A stretch of DNA of 39,679 bases from an uncultured Ruminococcus sp. (lineage in GTDB: Bacteria > Bacillota > Clostridia > Oscillospirales > Acutalibacteraceae): positions 1 to 39,679 of the forward strand of contig CAJONB010000005.1 in the NCBI GenBank assembly GCA_905235715.1, given 5' to 3'. Positions 1 through 9,694 of the stretch are shown piece after piece. Numbering within the stretch: position 1 is the stretch's first letter; the number at the start of each line of letters is the position of its first letter. Under the pieces are notes generated by a model that did no database searches, had not been told where the DNA came from, and saw only the letters and a program-made list of their open reading frames with translations. The position numbers and the translations under genes were made by a program.

Positions 1-27
1 GTCATCAAAGACAGCGTAAAGGCTTAA
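1..27 (+). CDS. rplC: 50S ribosomal protein L3, C-terminal tail (partial)
   Basis: Only the last eight codons are present (VIKDSVKA, then TAA), in the position expected for rplC directly before rplD in the S10 operon. The assignment rests on gene order and the typical lysine-rich L3 ending. The rest of the gene lies upstream of the window. Confidence 0.75.
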   Translation, partial: VIKDSVKA

Positions 28-43
28 GGAAGGAGGAAATAAT

Positions 44-667
44 ATGCCTAATGTACAGGTAGTTGATATGCAGGGCAAGAAGGTTTCTTCTGTAGACCTT
101 GCCGATGCGATTTTCGGTATCGAGCCGAATGCCGCTGTTATGCATCAGATGGTCGTAAGCTATCTTGCGAACCAGCGTCAGGGCACACAGTCGGCGCTCA
201 CCCGTTCCGAGGTTTCCGGCGGCGGCAGAAAGCCCTGGAGACAAAAGGGTACAGGCCGCGCCCGTCAGGGTTCGACACGTTCTCCCCAGTGGTACCACGG
301 CGGCGTAGTATTTGCTCCGAAGCCCCGCGATTACCGCTTCTCTGTGAACAAGAAGGTTCGCAGACTCGCGATGAAGTCCGCTTTCTCCACCAAGGCTGCT
401 GCCGAGGAGATTATCGTTATCGACTCTATCGCGCTCGATGAAATCAAGACAGCGAAGATTGCCGCTATGCTCAGCGCGGTTGGCTCTGAGCGCAAGGCGC
501 TGATCGTTCTGCCCGAGGTTGACGAGAAGGTCATCAAGTCCGCCCGCAATATTCCCGGCGTCAAGACCGCGCAGGTCAACGAGCTGAATGTTTATGACAT
601 TCTCAACGCTGACAAGCTTATCATCGCCAAGGACGCGCTCACTAAGATTGAGGAGGTATACGCATGA
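44..667 (+). CDS. rplD: 50S ribosomal protein L4
   Basis: Large-subunit protein that lines the peptide exit tunnel; 207 residues, normal for the family. The tunnel loop is visible at about residues 60-95 ([18 protein letters not shown], then SPQWYHGG). The ATG follows an AGGAGG site. The stop overlaps the rplW start as ATGA, so the two genes are translationally coupled. L4 represses its own operon in E. coli; nothing in this window shows whether that happens here. Confidence 0.98.
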   Translation: MPNVQVVDMQGKKVSSVDLADAIFGIEPNAAVMHQMVVSYLANQRQGTQSALTRSEVSGGGRKPWRQKGTGRARQGSTRSPQWYHGGVVFAPKPRDYRFSVNKKVRRLAMKSAFSTKAAAEEIIVIDSIALDEIKTAKIAAMLSAVGSERKALIVLPEVDEKVIKSARNIPGVKTAQVNELNVYDILNADKLIIAKDALTKIEEVYA

Positions 668-954
668 TTGCTCAGGATATCGTAATCCGCCCCATCATCA
701 CTGAGAAGGCGATGCAGGACATCACAGCGAAGAAGTACGTTTTTGAGGTCGCGAAGAACGCTACCAAAATCGACGTAAAGCGCGCTGTGGAGGAACTCTT
801 CAAGGTAAAGGTTGAGAAGGTCAACACCGTCCACGTAAGAGGTCAGATGAGACGTCAGGGCCGCTTCGAGGGCTATACCCGCTCCTGGAAGAAAGCGTAT
901 GTTCAGCTTAGCGCTGACAGCAAACCGATTGAATTTTTTGAAGGCATGATGTAA
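664..954 (+). CDS. rplW: 50S ribosomal protein L23
   Basis: Large-subunit protein at the exit-tunnel mouth, the docking site for SRP and trigger factor. It has 96 residues with the family opening RPIITEKAM and the basic hairpin around residues 58-78. It overlaps rplD by four bases. An unusual gap of about 200 bp carrying a dispersed repeat follows before rplB, where most Firmicutes have only a few bases. Confidence 0.98.
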   Translation: MIAQDIVIRPIITEKAMQDITAKKYVFEVAKNATKIDVKRAVEELFKVKVEKVNTVHVRGQMRRQGRFEGYTRSWKKAYVQLSADSKPIEFFEGMM

Positions 955-985
955 GGCCTGTGCTCGCGGAGCTCGCACGACCTAC

Positions 986-1045
986 AGTGAAGAGCTGAGA
1001 GTGAAGAGTGAAGAGTTGAGGGAGGGCTTCGCCCTCACCCGATAC
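986..1045 (+). repeat. Dispersed hairpin repeat, copy 1 (inside S10 operon)
   Basis: The copy has a purine-rich direct-repeat arm (GTGAAGAGTGAAGAGTTGAG at 1001-1020), a hairpin (GAGGGC TTC GCCCTC) and a GATAC end. The same layout recurs at 11742-11799 and 14767-14813 with different hairpin sequences, so this is a repeat family rather than a gene-specific site. It lies between rplW and rplB without closing the operon. Confidence 0.75.
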
Positions 1046-1161
1046 AATAATCCTTTTCACCTGTCCGCGTGAACGAAAACTTTACAACTAATAACGACAC
1101 AGGCATGAATGTATGGGATGCGCCATCATCCCGCAAAGCCATCATGAGGAGAGTGAAAAAT

Positions 1162-1995
1162 ATGGCTATAAAAGTTTATAAGCCGACTACCAACGCCCGT
1201 CGTAATATGTCGGTAACGGATTACTCCGGACTCTCAAAGGTCGCTCCCGAAAAGAGCTTGCTCACCCCTCTCAAGAAGAACTCCGGCCGTAACAGCTACG
1301 GTCGCATCACAGTTCGTCATAGAGGCGGCGGCAACAGGAGAAAATACCGTATTATTGATTTCAAAAGACAAAAATTTGATGTAGAAGGCACCATTAAGAC
1401 CCTCGAGTATGATCCGAACCGTTCGGCGTTTATCGCTCTGGTAGAGTACACCGACGGCGAGAAGGCGTACATCATCGCGCCTCAGGGTCTGAAGGTCGGC
1501 GACAAGATTATCGCCGGCGCGAACGCGGATATCAAGCCCGGTAACGCGCTGCCCCTTATCAACATTCCCACCGGTACCTTTGTTCATAACGTAGAGCTTT
1601 ATCCCGGCCGCGGCGCACAGCTTGCCCGCGCAGCAGGTAACATGGCTCAGCTGATGGCGAAGGAAAACGGTATGGCGCTGCTCAGGCTGCCCTCCGGCGA
1701 GCTGAGAAACGTCCCCGACGCCTGCATGGCGACCATCGGTCAGGTTGGCAACATCGACCACGAGAACGTGAAAATCGGTAAAGCCGGCCGTAAGAGAAAC
1801 ATGGGTATCCGCCCGACCGTCCGCGGTTCCGTTATGAACCCGAACGACCACCCGCACGGCGGTGGTGAGGGTAAGTCCCCTGTCGGCCGTCCCGGCCCTG
1901 TAACCCCTTGGGGTAAGCCGGCGCTCGGTTATAAGACCAGAAAATCCAACAAAGCGTCCGATAAGCTTATCGTAAGACGCAGAAACAGCAAGTAA
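1162..1995 (+). CDS. rplB: 50S ribosomal protein L2
   Basis: Core large-subunit protein at the peptidyl transferase region; 277 residues. The conserved C-terminal block holds the histidine motif [19 protein letters not shown] at about residues 228-246. The reading frame stays open upstream to 1069, but the start at 1162 ([14 protein letters not shown]) matches the family and follows a GAGGAGAG site. The upstream 31 codons are best seen as open intergenic DNA. Confidence 0.97.
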   Translation: MAIKVYKPTTNARRNMSVTDYSGLSKVAPEKSLLTPLKKNSGRNSYGRITVRHRGGGNRRKYRIIDFKRQKFDVEGTIKTLEYDPNRSAFIALVEYTDGEKAYIIAPQGLKVGDKIIAGANADIKPGNALPLINIPTGTFVHNVELYPGRGAQLARAAGNMAQLMAKENGMALLRLPSGELRNVPDACMATIGQVGNIDHENVKIGKAGRKRNMGIRPTVRGSVMNPNDHPHGGGEGKSPVGRPGPVTPWGKPALGYKTRKSNKASDKLIVRRRNSK

Positions 1996-2019
1996 GGCAG
2001 AAAGGAAGGAACTTAACTT

Positions 2020-2292
2020 ATGAGTAGAAGTACGAAAAAAGGACCTTTTGTTCAGCCTGTGCTGCTCAAAAGGGTAGAGGAAATGAACGCCTCCGGCGAG
2101 AAGAGAATCTTAAAGACATGGTCAAGATCCTCGACGATTTTCCCTCAGTTTGTAGGACACACATTTGCTGTTCATGACGGCAGAAAGCACGTTCCGGTAT
2201 ATGTTACCGAGGATATGGTAGGACACAAGCTCGGCGAGTTTGCTCCGACCCGTACCTTCCGCGGTCATGCCGGTTCCAAGACAAGTAAGTAA
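2020..2292 (+). CDS. rpsS: 30S ribosomal protein S19
   Basis: Small-subunit head protein that contacts S13 and the A-site tRNA region; 90 residues. Recognised by the opening [11 protein letters not shown] and the central [20 protein letters not shown] block. It sits in the normal place between rplB and rplV with a purine-rich ribosome binding site. Confidence 0.98.
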   Translation: MSRSTKKGPFVQPVLLKRVEEMNASGEKRILKTWSRSSTIFPQFVGHTFAVHDGRKHVPVYVTEDMVGHKLGEFAPTRTFRGHAGSKTSK

Positions 2293-2312
2293 GGCAAAGG
2301 AGAGTCAGAGAA

Positions 2313-2648
2313 ATGGAAAGTAAGGCATATCTGAATTATGTCCGTATCTCGCCCCGCAAGGTTTCCGTCGTTCTCGACCTCATCAGAGGAAAGGACGTCA
2401 AGCTTGCAAAGGCGATTCTTGAGCAAACTCCTAAGGCCGCTTGCGAGCCGCTCTTGAAGCTGCTCAAGTCTGCTATGGCAAATGCCGAGAATAACCACGA
2501 TATGGATGTGGCCAGTCTGTATGTGGCGGAATGCCACGCTAGTCAGGGCCCCACACTCAAGCGTATCCGTCCCCGCGCACAGGGCAGAGCCTTCCGCATC
2601 AACAAGAAGACCTCGCACATTACCCTGGTGCTCAAGGAAAGAGAATAA
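2313..2648 (+). CDS. rplV: 50S ribosomal protein L22
   Basis: Large-subunit protein whose beta-hairpin reaches into the exit tunnel; 111 residues. The family pattern YVRISPRKV is at residues 9-17. The tunnel hairpin is near residues 82-100 ([18 protein letters not shown]). Confidence 0.98.
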   Translation: MESKAYLNYVRISPRKVSVVLDLIRGKDVKLAKAILEQTPKAACEPLLKLLKSAMANAENNHDMDVASLYVAECHASQGPTLKRIRPRAQGRAFRINKKTSHITLVLKERE

Positions 2649-2660
2649 GGAGGTAGAGTT

Positions 2661-3376
2661 ATGGGCCAGAAAGTTAATCCGCACGGTTTACGTGTAGGTA
2701 TCATCAAAGATTGGGATTCCGTTGGTACGCCGACAAGAAGCACTTCGGCGATACGCTGGTAGAGGACTATAACCTCCGCCGCGACCTGAAAAAGCAGCTT
2801 TATGCTGCAGGCATCCCGAAAATCGAAATCGAACGCGACGGCAAAAAGGTGAGAATTCACATCCACTGCGCTAAGCCCGGTATGATTATCGGTAAGGGCG
2901 GCTCCGAAATCGAGAAGCTCCGCCTGCAGTGCGAGAAGAAGCTCGGCAAGCCCGTTGCCATCAATATCGTAGAGGTCAAGAACCCCGACCTGAACGCTCA
3001 GCTCGTCGCAGAGTCCATCGCTTCACAGCTCGAGAGAAGAATTTCCTTCCGCCGCGCGATGAAGCAGGCAATCGGCAGAGCGATGCGTTTCGGCGCGAAG
3101 GGTATCAAGACCCAGTGCTCCGGCCGTTTGGGCGGCGCCGAGATCGCGCGCTCCGAGCAGTACCATGAGGGCACTATCCCGCTTCAGACTCTGCGTGCAG
3201 ACATCGACTACGGTTTTGCCGAGGCGAACACCACCTACGGTAAGATCGGCGTAAAGGTCTGGCTGTACCGCGGCGAGGTTCTCCGTGACAACGCCGGAAG
3301 CGAGCAGCGCAGAGAAAGACGCGAGAGAAGAGACAGAAGACCCCGCAGAGACAATAGGGAAGGAGGCAGAAAATAA
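2661..3376 (+). CDS. rpsC: 30S ribosomal protein S3, reading frame broken by a 1-bp deletion
   Basis: The ATG at 2661 follows AAGGAGG and starts [20 protein letters not shown], which is S3. The frame is then lost at about 2720: GATTCC-GTTGG would read DSRWYADKK if one C were added (TCC-CGT). From there the +2 frame runs intact to the stop at 3374-3376, with the KH domain ([11 protein letters not shown]) and the [13 protein letters not shown] block. With one base restored the protein would have 238 residues. The gene is essential and everything outside the break is intact, so a lost C in the assembly is the likeliest cause. The tail is unusually Arg-rich. The stop overlaps the rplP start by one base. 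Confidence 0.95.
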
Positions 3377-3798
3377 TGCTGATGCCTAAGCGTGTGAAGT
3401 ACAGAAGAGTTCACAGAGGCAGAATGACCGGCCGCGCGTACCGCGGTAACAAGGTCACTTACGGTGAGTACGGTCTTCAGGCATTAGAGCCTGCATGGAT
3501 TACCTCCAACCAGATCGAGGCGGCCCGTGTCGCTATGACACGTTACTGCAAGCGTTTCGGTAAGGTTTGGATTAAAATCTTCCCTGATAAGCCGGTTACA
3601 GCGAAGCCCGCTGAGACCCGAATGGGTTCCGGTAAAGGCTCACCCGAGTACTGGGTAGCGGTAGTCAAGCCCGACAGAGTGATGTTCGAAATCGCCGGCG
3701 TTCCCGAAGAGACCGCCCGCGAGGCGATGCGTCTTGCCGCGGCAAAGCTGCCGATCAAGTGCAAGTTCATTAAGAAGGAAGAGGAGGTTCAAGCATGA
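3376..3798 (+). CDS. rplP: 50S ribosomal protein L16
   Basis: Large-subunit protein near the A-site and central protuberance; 140 residues. The opening [17 protein letters not shown] is diagnostic, as is [16 protein letters not shown] at about residues 78-95. Its ATG shares one base with the rpsC stop, and its own stop overlaps rpmC by four bases, so translation of S3, L16 and L29 is tightly coupled. Confidence 0.98.
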   Translation: MLMPKRVKYRRVHRGRMTGRAYRGNKVTYGEYGLQALEPAWITSNQIEAARVAMTRYCKRFGKVWIKIFPDKPVTAKPAETRMGSGKGSPEYWVAVVKPDRVMFEIAGVPEETAREAMRLAAAKLPIKCKFIKKEEEVQA

Positions 3799-3992
3799 CT
3801 GCTAAGGAATTAAGAGAATTAACAGAAGAAGAGCTTGAGCTCAAGCTTAAGGACCTCAAGGAAGAGCTTTTCAACCTTCGTTTCCAGCTTGCTGTCAACC
3901 AGCTCGAAAATCCGATGCGTATCACCGCTGTAAAGAGAGATATCGCCCGCGTTTCTACCGTTATGCGTGAGCTCTCTGACAAGGAAGCATAA
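3795..3992 (+). CDS. rpmC: 50S ribosomal protein L29
   Basis: Small exit-tunnel-rim protein, 65 residues, a two-helix hairpin. The family signature is ELREL at the start, then [13 protein letters not shown] at residues 20-32. It starts at an ATGA overlap with rplP. Confidence 0.97.
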   Translation: MTAKELRELTEEELELKLKDLKEELFNLRFQLAVNQLENPMRITAVKRDIARVSTVMRELSDKEA

Positions 3993-4004
3993 GGAGGTAG
4001 AACA

Positions 4005-4262
4005 ATGAGCGAAAGAAACATGAGAAAAACCCTTATCGGCCGCGTTAAGTCCGATAAGATGGATAAGACCATTGTTGTCACTATCGAGGATAGCGTAAAG
4101 CATAAGCTCTACAGCAAGGTTATCAAGCGCACCTACACCCTCAAGGCTCATGATGAGAACAACGAGGCACACGTAGGCGACCGCGTAAAGGTTATGGAGA
4201 CCCGTCCCCTCTCCAAGGATAAGAGATGGAGACTCGTCGAGATCGTAGAGAAAGCGAAATAA
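4005..4262 (+). CDS. rpsQ: 30S ribosomal protein S17
   Basis: Primary 16S rRNA-binding protein with an OB fold; 85 residues. Recognised by [19 protein letters not shown] near the start and [20 protein letters not shown] near the end. It follows rpmC with an AAGGAGG site. Confidence 0.98.
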   Translation: MSERNMRKTLIGRVKSDKMDKTIVVTIEDSVKHKLYSKVIKRTYTLKAHDENNEAHVGDRVKVMETRPLSKDKRWRLVEIVEKAK

Positions 4263-4284
4263 GTTCAGATAAGGAGAAAATGAT

Positions 4285-4653
4285 ATGATTCAACAGCAAA
4301 CTTATCTCAAGGTTGCCGACAACACCGGCGCAAAGGAACTTATGTGCATTCGTGTACTCGGCGGAACCAGGAGAAGATACGCCAATATCGGCGATGTTAT
4401 CGTTGCCTCGGTTAAGAAAGCAACACCGGGCGGCGTTGTAAAGAAGGGCGAGGTTGTCCGCGCGGTTGTCGTTCGCTCCGCTAAGGGCGTTCGCCGCGAA
4501 GACGGAACCTATATCCGCTTCGATGAAAACGCAGCCGTTATCATCAAGGAAGATAAGAACCCGCGTGGTACCCGTATCTTCGGACCGGTAGCAAGAGAGC
4601 TTCGTGATAAGGATTACATGAAGATCCTCTCCCTCGCTCCGGAAGTACTTTAA
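4285..4653 (+). CDS. rplN: 50S ribosomal protein L14
   Basis: Large-subunit interface protein, the docking site for RsfS and several factors; 122 residues. The opening [18 protein letters not shown] and the end [23 protein letters not shown] are typical of bacterial L14. Confidence 0.99.
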   Translation: MIQQQTYLKVADNTGAKELMCIRVLGGTRRRYANIGDVIVASVKKATPGGVVKKGEVVRAVVVRSAKGVRREDGTYIRFDENAAVIIKEDKNPRGTRIFGPVARELRDKDYMKILSLAPEVL

Positions 4654-4670
4654 TGGAGGTGTCATAGAAA

Positions 4671-4988
4671 ATGAGTAAAGTTCATGTAAAAACCGGTGAC
4701 ACCGTAGTCGTATTAAGCGGTAAGGACAAGGGCAAGAAGGGCAAGGTTCTCGCGGTATCTCCCAAGGAGGGCAAGGTTATCGTTGAGAAAATCAACATGG
4801 TTTCCAAGCATGTTAAGCCCAGACGTATGGGCGAGCCCGGCGGTATCATCCAGGCTGAGGGCGCGATGTATGCGTCTAAGGTTCAGATCGTCTGCCCCCG
4901 CTGCAAGGAAGCTACCCGCGTAGGTCATAAGATTTACGAGGACGGCACAAAGGGCCGCGTATGTAAGAAGTGCGGCGAAGCACTGTAA
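4671..4988 (+). CDS. rplX: 50S ribosomal protein L24, zinc-ribbon form
   Basis: Assembly-initiator protein of the large subunit; 105 residues. A KOW motif is visible at residues 5-30 ([19 protein letters not shown]). The C-terminal part has two cysteine pairs (CPRC near residue 76 and CKKC near residue 99), consistent with a zinc-binding form. The gene is normal in length and place. Confidence 0.98.
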   Translation: MSKVHVKTGDTVVVLSGKDKGKKGKVLAVSPKEGKVIVEKINMVSKHVKPRRMGEPGGIIQAEGAMYASKVQIVCPRCKEATRVGHKIYEDGTKGRVCKKCGEAL

Positions 4989-5002
4989 GGAGGATTTCAA
5001 GA

Positions 5003-5542
5003 ATGGCAAGACTGAAAGAGTATTATGCTAAGGAAGTTGCACCCGCTCTGATGAAGAAATTCTCTTACAAGAGTGTCATGCAGATTCCGAAGCTCGACAA
5101 AATCGTAGTAAACGTAGGCGCAGGCGAGGTTAAGGACAACGCGAAGGCGATGGACGCTATCCTCTCCGATCTCGCTCAGATTACCGGCCAGAAGGCTCAT
5201 ATCTGTAAGGCGAGAAAGTCAGTCGCGAACTTCAAGCTCCGTGAGGGTATGCCCATCGGCGCTAAGGTCACACTCCGCGGCGAGCGTATGTATGAGTTCC
5301 TCGACAGACTCTTCAACGTCGCGCTGCCCCGTGTACGCGACTTCAGAGGTATCAACCCCAACTCCTTCGACGGCAGAGGCAACTACGCCCTCGGCCTCAA
5401 GGAACAGTTGATTTTCCCTGAGATTGACTATGATAAGATCGATAAGGTTCGCGGTATGGACGTAATCTTCGTCACCACCGCGACAACTGATGAAGAAGCG
5501 CGCGAGCTGCTCACCCTGATGGGCGCTCCGTTCGCGAAGTAA
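5003..5542 (+). CDS. rplE: 50S ribosomal protein L5
   Basis: 5S rRNA-binding protein of the central protuberance; 179 residues. It begins [16 protein letters not shown], preceded by AAGGAGG right after the rplX stop. An in-frame ATG at 4970 inside rplX is rejected because it lacks a ribosome binding site and adds a non-family leader. The family blocks [25 protein letters not shown] (about residues 68-88) and RDFRGI are present. Confidence 0.98.
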   Translation: MARLKEYYAKEVAPALMKKFSYKSVMQIPKLDKIVVNVGAGEVKDNAKAMDAILSDLAQITGQKAHICKARKSVANFKLREGMPIGAKVTLRGERMYEFLDRLFNVALPRVRDFRGINPNSFDGRGNYALGLKEQLIFPEIDYDKIDKVRGMDVIFVTTATTDEEARELLTLMGAPFAK

Positions 5543-5554
5543 GGAGGGATTGTT

Positions 5555-5740
5555 GTGGCAAAAACTGCTATGAAGAAAAAGCAGCAGAGAAAACAGAAGT
5601 TCTCTACCCGTGAATACTCACGTTGCAAAATCTGCGGTAGACCACACGCCTACCTTCGTAAGTTTGGCGTATGCCGTATTTGTTTCCGTGAGCTCGCTTA
5701 TAAGGGCGAGATTCCGGGCGTTAAGAAAGCAAGCTGGTAA
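5555..5740 (+). CDS. rpsZ: 30S ribosomal protein S14, zinc (type Z) form
   Basis: 61-residue S14 with the four zinc cysteines as two CXXC pairs (CKIC and CRIC), the zinc form usual in the Firmicute spc operon. It starts with GTG at 5555 after AAGGAGG. The highly basic N-terminus and the ending GVKKASW are typical. Confidence 0.98.
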   Translation: MAKTAMKKKQQRKQKFSTREYSRCKICGRPHAYLRKFGVCRICFRELAYKGEIPGVKKASW

Positions 5741-5758
5741 GCAAGGAGGATTTAAGTT

Positions 5759-6157
5759 ATGCAAATTACTGATACAATAGCTGATTTACTGACACGAATC
5801 CGTAATGCTAATTCAGCTAAACACGATTCTGTTCAGATTCCCGCGTCCAATATGAAGAAGGCGATTTGCCAGATTCTCTTAGACGAGGGTTATATCAAGA
5901 GCTTTTCCGTTGAGGAAGACGGCAAGCAGGGCATCATCACCGTGAATCTCAAGTATCTTGAGGGCAAGACTCCGGTTATCCAGGGTCTCAGACGCGTATC
6001 GAAGCCCGGCCTGCGTATTTACAGCAATGTTGAGGATATGCCCAAGGTCATGAAGGGTCTTGGTATCGCTATCATTTCGACCTCTAAGGGCGTTATGACC
6101 GACCGTGAAGCCAGAAAGCAGCACGTCGGCGGCGAGGTCCTCGCGTTCATTTGGTAA
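5759..6157 (+). CDS. rpsH: 30S ribosomal protein S8
   Basis: Central-domain 16S rRNA-binding protein; 132 residues. It opens [18 protein letters not shown]. The C-terminal block [20 protein letters not shown] with final FIW is diagnostic. In E. coli S8 represses the spc operon; no operator was identified here. Confidence 0.99.
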   Translation: MQITDTIADLLTRIRNANSAKHDSVQIPASNMKKAICQILLDEGYIKSFSVEEDGKQGIITVNLKYLEGKTPVIQGLRRVSKPGLRIYSNVEDMPKVMKGLGIAIISTSKGVMTDREARKQHVGGEVLAFIW

Positions 6158-6169
6158 GGAGGTGCGACT

Positions 6170-6709
6170 ATGTCTCGAATTGGAAGAAAACCTATAAATA
6201 TTCCCGCCGGCGTCGAAGCAAAATTCGAAAACGGCGTTATGACAGTCAAGGGGCCCAAGGGTACGCTGACCCAGAAGATTCACCCGAACATGACTGTTGA
6301 AATCAATGGGGCAGTCATCGAAGTAAAGCGTCCCAACGACGATAAAGAGAACCGCTCGCTCCACGGCCTGACCCGTACCATCATCAACAACATGGTGATC
6401 GGCGTCACAGAGGGCTATAAGAAGGAGCTTGAGGTCAACGGCGTCGGCTACCGTGTTCAGAAGCAGGGCAAGAAGCTCGTTATGAACATCGGCTACAGCC
6501 ACCAGGTTATCGTAGAGGATACCGATGATATTACAATCGAAGTTCCCAACCCCAACAGCATCATCATCCACGGCATTGATAAGCAAAAGGTAGGTCAGTT
6601 TGCTGCCGAGGTAAGAGAGAAACGTCCGCCGGAGCCTTATAAGGGTAAGGGCATCAAGTATGCCGGTGAATATATCCGCCGCAAGGAAGGCAAGGCCGGT
6701 AAGGCTTAA
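6170..6709 (+). CDS. rplF: 50S ribosomal protein L6
   Basis: Large-subunit protein near the sarcin-ricin loop; 179 residues made of two similar alpha/beta halves. It opens MSRIGRKPINIPAGV. The C-terminal signature PEPYKGKGIKYAGEYIRRKEGK is clearly present at about residues 152-173. Confidence 0.99.
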   Translation: MSRIGRKPINIPAGVEAKFENGVMTVKGPKGTLTQKIHPNMTVEINGAVIEVKRPNDDKENRSLHGLTRTIINNMVIGVTEGYKKELEVNGVGYRVQKQGKKLVMNIGYSHQVIVEDTDDITIEVPNPNSIIIHGIDKQKVGQFAAEVREKRPPEPYKGKGIKYAGEYIRRKEGKAGKA

Positions 6710-6728
6710 TTAAAGGAGTGAATGAACA

Positions 6729-7085
6729 ATGGTAAGTAGACCCGATTCTAAAGCGGCCCGTGCCAAAAGGCACAAGAGAGTCCGCGGTAAGTTAAGCGGC
6801 ACAGCCGAGTGTCCTCGCCTTTGTGTTTTCCGCTCCACAAATAACATCTATGTTCAGATTATCGACGACGTAAAGGGCGTTACACTGTGCAGCGCATCTT
6901 CTCTCGATAAGACCATAGAGGGCGGCGGCAACAAAGAGGCAGCCAAGGCTGTCGGCAAGCTCATCGCCGAGCGTGCGAAAGAAAAGAACATCACCGACGT
7001 CGTTTTCGACAGAGGCGGTAACATTTATCACGGCCGTGTTCAAGCGTTGGCCGAAGGCGCCCGTGAGGGCGGCCTCAATTTCTAA
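6729..7085 (+). CDS. rplR: 50S ribosomal protein L18
   Basis: 5S rRNA-binding protein; 118 residues. Typical blocks are [23 protein letters not shown] near the start and [24 protein letters not shown] at the end. Usual place between L6 and S5. Confidence 0.99.
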   Translation: MVSRPDSKAARAKRHKRVRGKLSGTAECPRLCVFRSTNNIYVQIIDDVKGVTLCSASSLDKTIEGGGNKEAAKAVGKLIAERAKEKNITDVVFDRGGNIYHGRVQALAEGAREGGLNF

Positions 7086-7103
7086 GGATTGGAGGAATTA
7101 ACT

Positions 7104-7600
7104 TTGGCTAATATTATTGACGCATCTACACTGGAGCTTACCGCGTTGTTGCAATCAACCGCGTCAGCAAGACCGTCAAGGGCGGCCGTGTCATGAAGTT
7201 TGCCGCTCTGGTTGTTGTCGGCGACGGCAACGGCACAGTCGGCTTCGGTATCGGCAAGGCCGGCGAAGTTCCCGACGCAATCCGCAAGGGAATCGAGGAC
7301 GCGAAAAAGCACCTCATGAAGGTCGCACTGAAGGGTACGACCATCCCCCACGAAATCATCGGCGCATACGGCGCGGGCAGAGTTCTGATGAAGCCTGCCG
7401 CACCCGGTACCGGCGTTATCGCGGGCGGCCCCGTACGTGCGGTCGTTGAGGCTGTCGGCATCAAGGACATCCGTACAAAGGCTCTCCGTTCCAACAACCC
7501 CTGCAACGTAGTCAGAGCGACTCTCCAGGGTCTGGGCGCACTGCGCACAGCCGAAGAGGTTGCCCGTGTACGCGGCAAGTCCGTCAAAGAGATTCTGTAA
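7104..7600 (+). CDS. rpsE: 30S ribosomal protein S5, reading frame broken near the 5' end
   Basis: A TTG at 7104 follows GGAGGA and reads [13 protein letters not shown], the S5 N-terminus. The frame then shifts at about 7138-7145. A family-like reading resumes as [20 protein letters not shown] in the other frame and is intact to 7600, including [20 protein letters not shown]. Consensus S5 would read LELTERVVAINR, which fits loss of four bases between ACC and GCGTT. Loss of a single base is also compatible with the frame change. Restored length would be about 165-166 residues, normal for S5. As with rpsC, an assembly error is the simplest explanation. Confidence 0.93.
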
Positions 7601-7612
7601 GGAGGCGGCATC

Positions 7613-7783
7613 ATGAAAATTAAGTTAGTAAAGAGCTTAATCGGCTCCAAAAAGGACCAGATTGCTACCGCTTATTCCTTGGGTCTCAAGAAGATCGGCG
7701 ATGTTACCGAGCAGCCCGACAACGCGGCGACTCAGGGTAAGGTCAACAAGATTATCCACCTCGTAGTGGTTGAGAAAGACTAA
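7613..7783 (+). CDS. rpmD: 50S ribosomal protein L30
   Basis: A 56-residue gene starting MKIKLVKSLIGSKKDQIATA and ending IIHLVVVEKD, after an AAGGAGG site directly behind rpsE. The conserved SLIG, then LGLKKIGD pattern identifies bacterial L30. It sits in the normal gap between S5 and L15. Confidence 0.97.
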   Translation: MKIKLVKSLIGSKKDQIATAYSLGLKKIGDVTEQPDNAATQGKVNKIIHLVVVEKD

Positions 7784-7798
7784 GGAGGTGCGAAAGAT

Positions 7799-8323
7799 AT
7801 GAAACTTCACGAATTATCCCCCGCTGAGGGCTCCAAAAGAGCCTCCAAGCGTATCGGTCGTGGCCACGGCTCAGGCTGGGGCAAAACCTCCGGTAAGGGT
7901 CACAAGGGTCAGAAAGCCAGATCCGGCAAGGGTATGCGCGTCGGCTTTGAAGGCGGTCAGATGCCGCTGCAGCGCCGTCTGCCTAAGCGCGGCTTCAACA
8001 ACATCTTTGCAAAGAAGGTTGTTGCCGTTAACGTCAATTCGCTGAACGCGTTTGATGACGGCGCGGTCGTAGATATCGATGCTCTCGTAGAGAAGGGCAT
8101 TGTCAAGAACAACTTCGACGCTGTTAAAATCCTCGGCAACGGTACGCTGACCAAGAAGCTCACCGTAAAGCTTCCGAAAATCAACGAGAAGAACATCAAG
8201 AAGGGTAGGAACAAGCATTTTTCAAAGGCAGAGAAAGAGATCGAAATGAAGGACATCCTTCCCGTATCTGAAGGCGCAAAGGCCAAAATCGAGGCTGCCG
8301 GCGGAAAGATTGAGGTGGTATAA
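7799..8323 (+). CDS. rplO: 50S ribosomal protein L15
   Basis: Late-assembly large-subunit protein; 174 residues, somewhat longer than the usual 145-150. The N-terminal half is standard ([20 protein letters not shown], then [22 protein letters not shown]). The extra length is a Lys/Glu-rich stretch at about residues 120-150 before the usual C-terminal [13 protein letters not shown]. The secY start codon follows the stop directly. Confidence 0.98.
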   Translation: MKLHELSPAEGSKRASKRIGRGHGSGWGKTSGKGHKGQKARSGKGMRVGFEGGQMPLQRRLPKRGFNNIFAKKVVAVNVNSLNAFDDGAVVDIDALVEKGIVKNNFDAVKILGNGTLTKKLTVKLPKINEKNIKKGRNKHFSKAEKEIEMKDILPVSEGAKAKIEAAGGKIEVV

Positions 8324-9676
8324 TTGTTTAAGACAATTAGAAACGCATGGTCCATACCGGATCTTCGCCGGAAGATGCTGTTCACCTTATTGATCGTTGT
8401 TATCTTCAGAATCGGTTCCGTTATTCCGGTTCCGTTCCTGAACATGGACGCACTCGCAAATGTCATGGGTAATGCTTCGGGCGTTGACGATACTCTCGTC
8501 GGCTACCTGAATACCCTCTCGGGCGGCGCGTTCTCCAACGCGACCATCTTCGCAATGGGTATCACCCCCTACATCAACAGCTCCATTATTATGCAGCTGC
8601 TGTGCGTGGCGATTCCTCCTCTCGAGCGCCTCTCCAAGGAAGGCGAAGAGGGCAGAAAGAAGATTGCCGCAATCACACGTTATGTCACTGTCGGACTTGG
8701 TCTTATCCAGGGTACTGCATACTACTTCTTCCTGAAGAACACCATTGACAACCAGGTTTCCGAGGGGAATCCCAACCCCACCTACGAGGCAATTGCCAAG
8801 TATACGCAGGGCGGCGCCGCATGGTTCACCGCGATTGCAATTATCCTGTGCTTTACCGCAGGTACCGCGCTGATTATGTGGCTGGGCGAGCAGATTAACA
8901 AGAATGGTATCGGCAACGGTATCTCTATCCTGCTCTTTGCCGGTATCGTCGCAAGACTGCCTTATACCGTCAACCTGCTCGGTCAGTACTGGAACCTCGC
9001 GGGTCAGGGCGCTACCAGCTATTATATTACTGTTCCGCTCTGGATTATTCTCTTCCTCGGTGTTATCTGGATTATCACCTTTATGCAGGACGCGGAAAGA
9101 CGTATTCCGATTCAGTACTCAAAGCGTGTTGTAGGACGTAAGATGTACGGCGGCCAGTCCACCCACCTTCCGATCAAGGTTGCTCTGGGCGGCGTTATGC
9201 CGATCATCTTCGCTTCCTCCATCCTGTCTATTCCCAGCACGATTCAGCTGTTTACCAATCCGACCGAAGGCTTCTGGAAGGGCTTTTTCGACGCCTTCTC
9301 CACAAGCGGCTGGCTGTATGCGGTTCTGTACTTCCTGCTGATTCTGGCGTTCGCTTATTTCTACACGACGATTCAGTATAATCCGGTTGAAATGGCGAAT
9401 AACCTCAAGCAGAACAACGGTACCATCCCCGGTATCCGTCCCGGCAGACCGACGGCTGAATTTATCAAGAGGATTTTGTCAAGAATTACCTTAATCGGCG
9501 CTCTGTTCCTCGCGTTTATCGCGTTGGTTCCGATTCTGTACTCCGACTTTACGGGTCTGAGAGGTCTGTCTATGGGCGGTACCTCCGTCATCATTATCGT
9601 CGGCGTTGCTCTGGATACTGCGAAGCAGCTTGAGAGCCAGATGATGATGCGCCACTATAAGGGCTTCCTTGATTAA
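8324..9676 (+). CDS. secY: Protein translocase subunit SecY
   Basis: Channel subunit of the SecYEG translocon in the cytoplasmic membrane; 450 residues with about ten membrane spans. It begins with TTG at 8324, immediately after the rplO stop, with GAGGTGG as ribosome binding site. Family motifs include FRIGSVIPVPF near residue 24, GITPYINSSIIMQLL near residue 80, the cytoplasmic loop RRIPIQYSKRVVGRKMYGGQ near residue 260, and the final MMMRHYKGFLD. Confidence 0.99.
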   Translation: MFKTIRNAWSIPDLRRKMLFTLLIVVIFRIGSVIPVPFLNMDALANVMGNASGVDDTLVGYLNTLSGGAFSNATIFAMGITPYINSSIIMQLLCVAIPPLERLSKEGEEGRKKIAAITRYVTVGLGLIQGTAYYFFLKNTIDNQVSEGNPNPTYEAIAKYTQGGAAWFTAIAIILCFTAGTALIMWLGEQINKNGIGNGISILLFAGIVARLPYTVNLLGQYWNLAGQGATSYYITVPLWIILFLGVIWIITFMQDAERRIPIQYSKRVVGRKMYGGQSTHLPIKVALGGVMPIIFASSILSIPSTIQLFTNPTEGFWKGFFDAFSTSGWLYAVLYFLLILAFAYFYTTIQYNPVEMANNLKQNNGTIPGIRPGRPTAEFIKRILSRITLIGALFLAFIALVPILYSDFTGLRGLSMGGTSVIIIVGVALDTAKQLESQMMMRHYKGFLD

Positions 9677-9694
9677 TGTAGAGGAGCAGGCACT

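Noticed and set aside
1069..1161. A 31-codon N-terminal extension of L2
   Set aside because: No ribosome binding site at 1069 and no family similarity; GAGGAGAG precedes the ATG at 1162.
4970..5002. An 11-codon upstream extension of L5 inside rplX
   Set aside because: It overlaps the zinc end of L24 and lacks a ribosome binding site; AAGGAGG serves the ATG at 5003.
2700..7150. Programmed ribosomal frameshifting in rpsC and rpsE
   Set aside because: No slippery heptamer or downstream structure stands out, and such control is not known for these genes; missing bases explain both.
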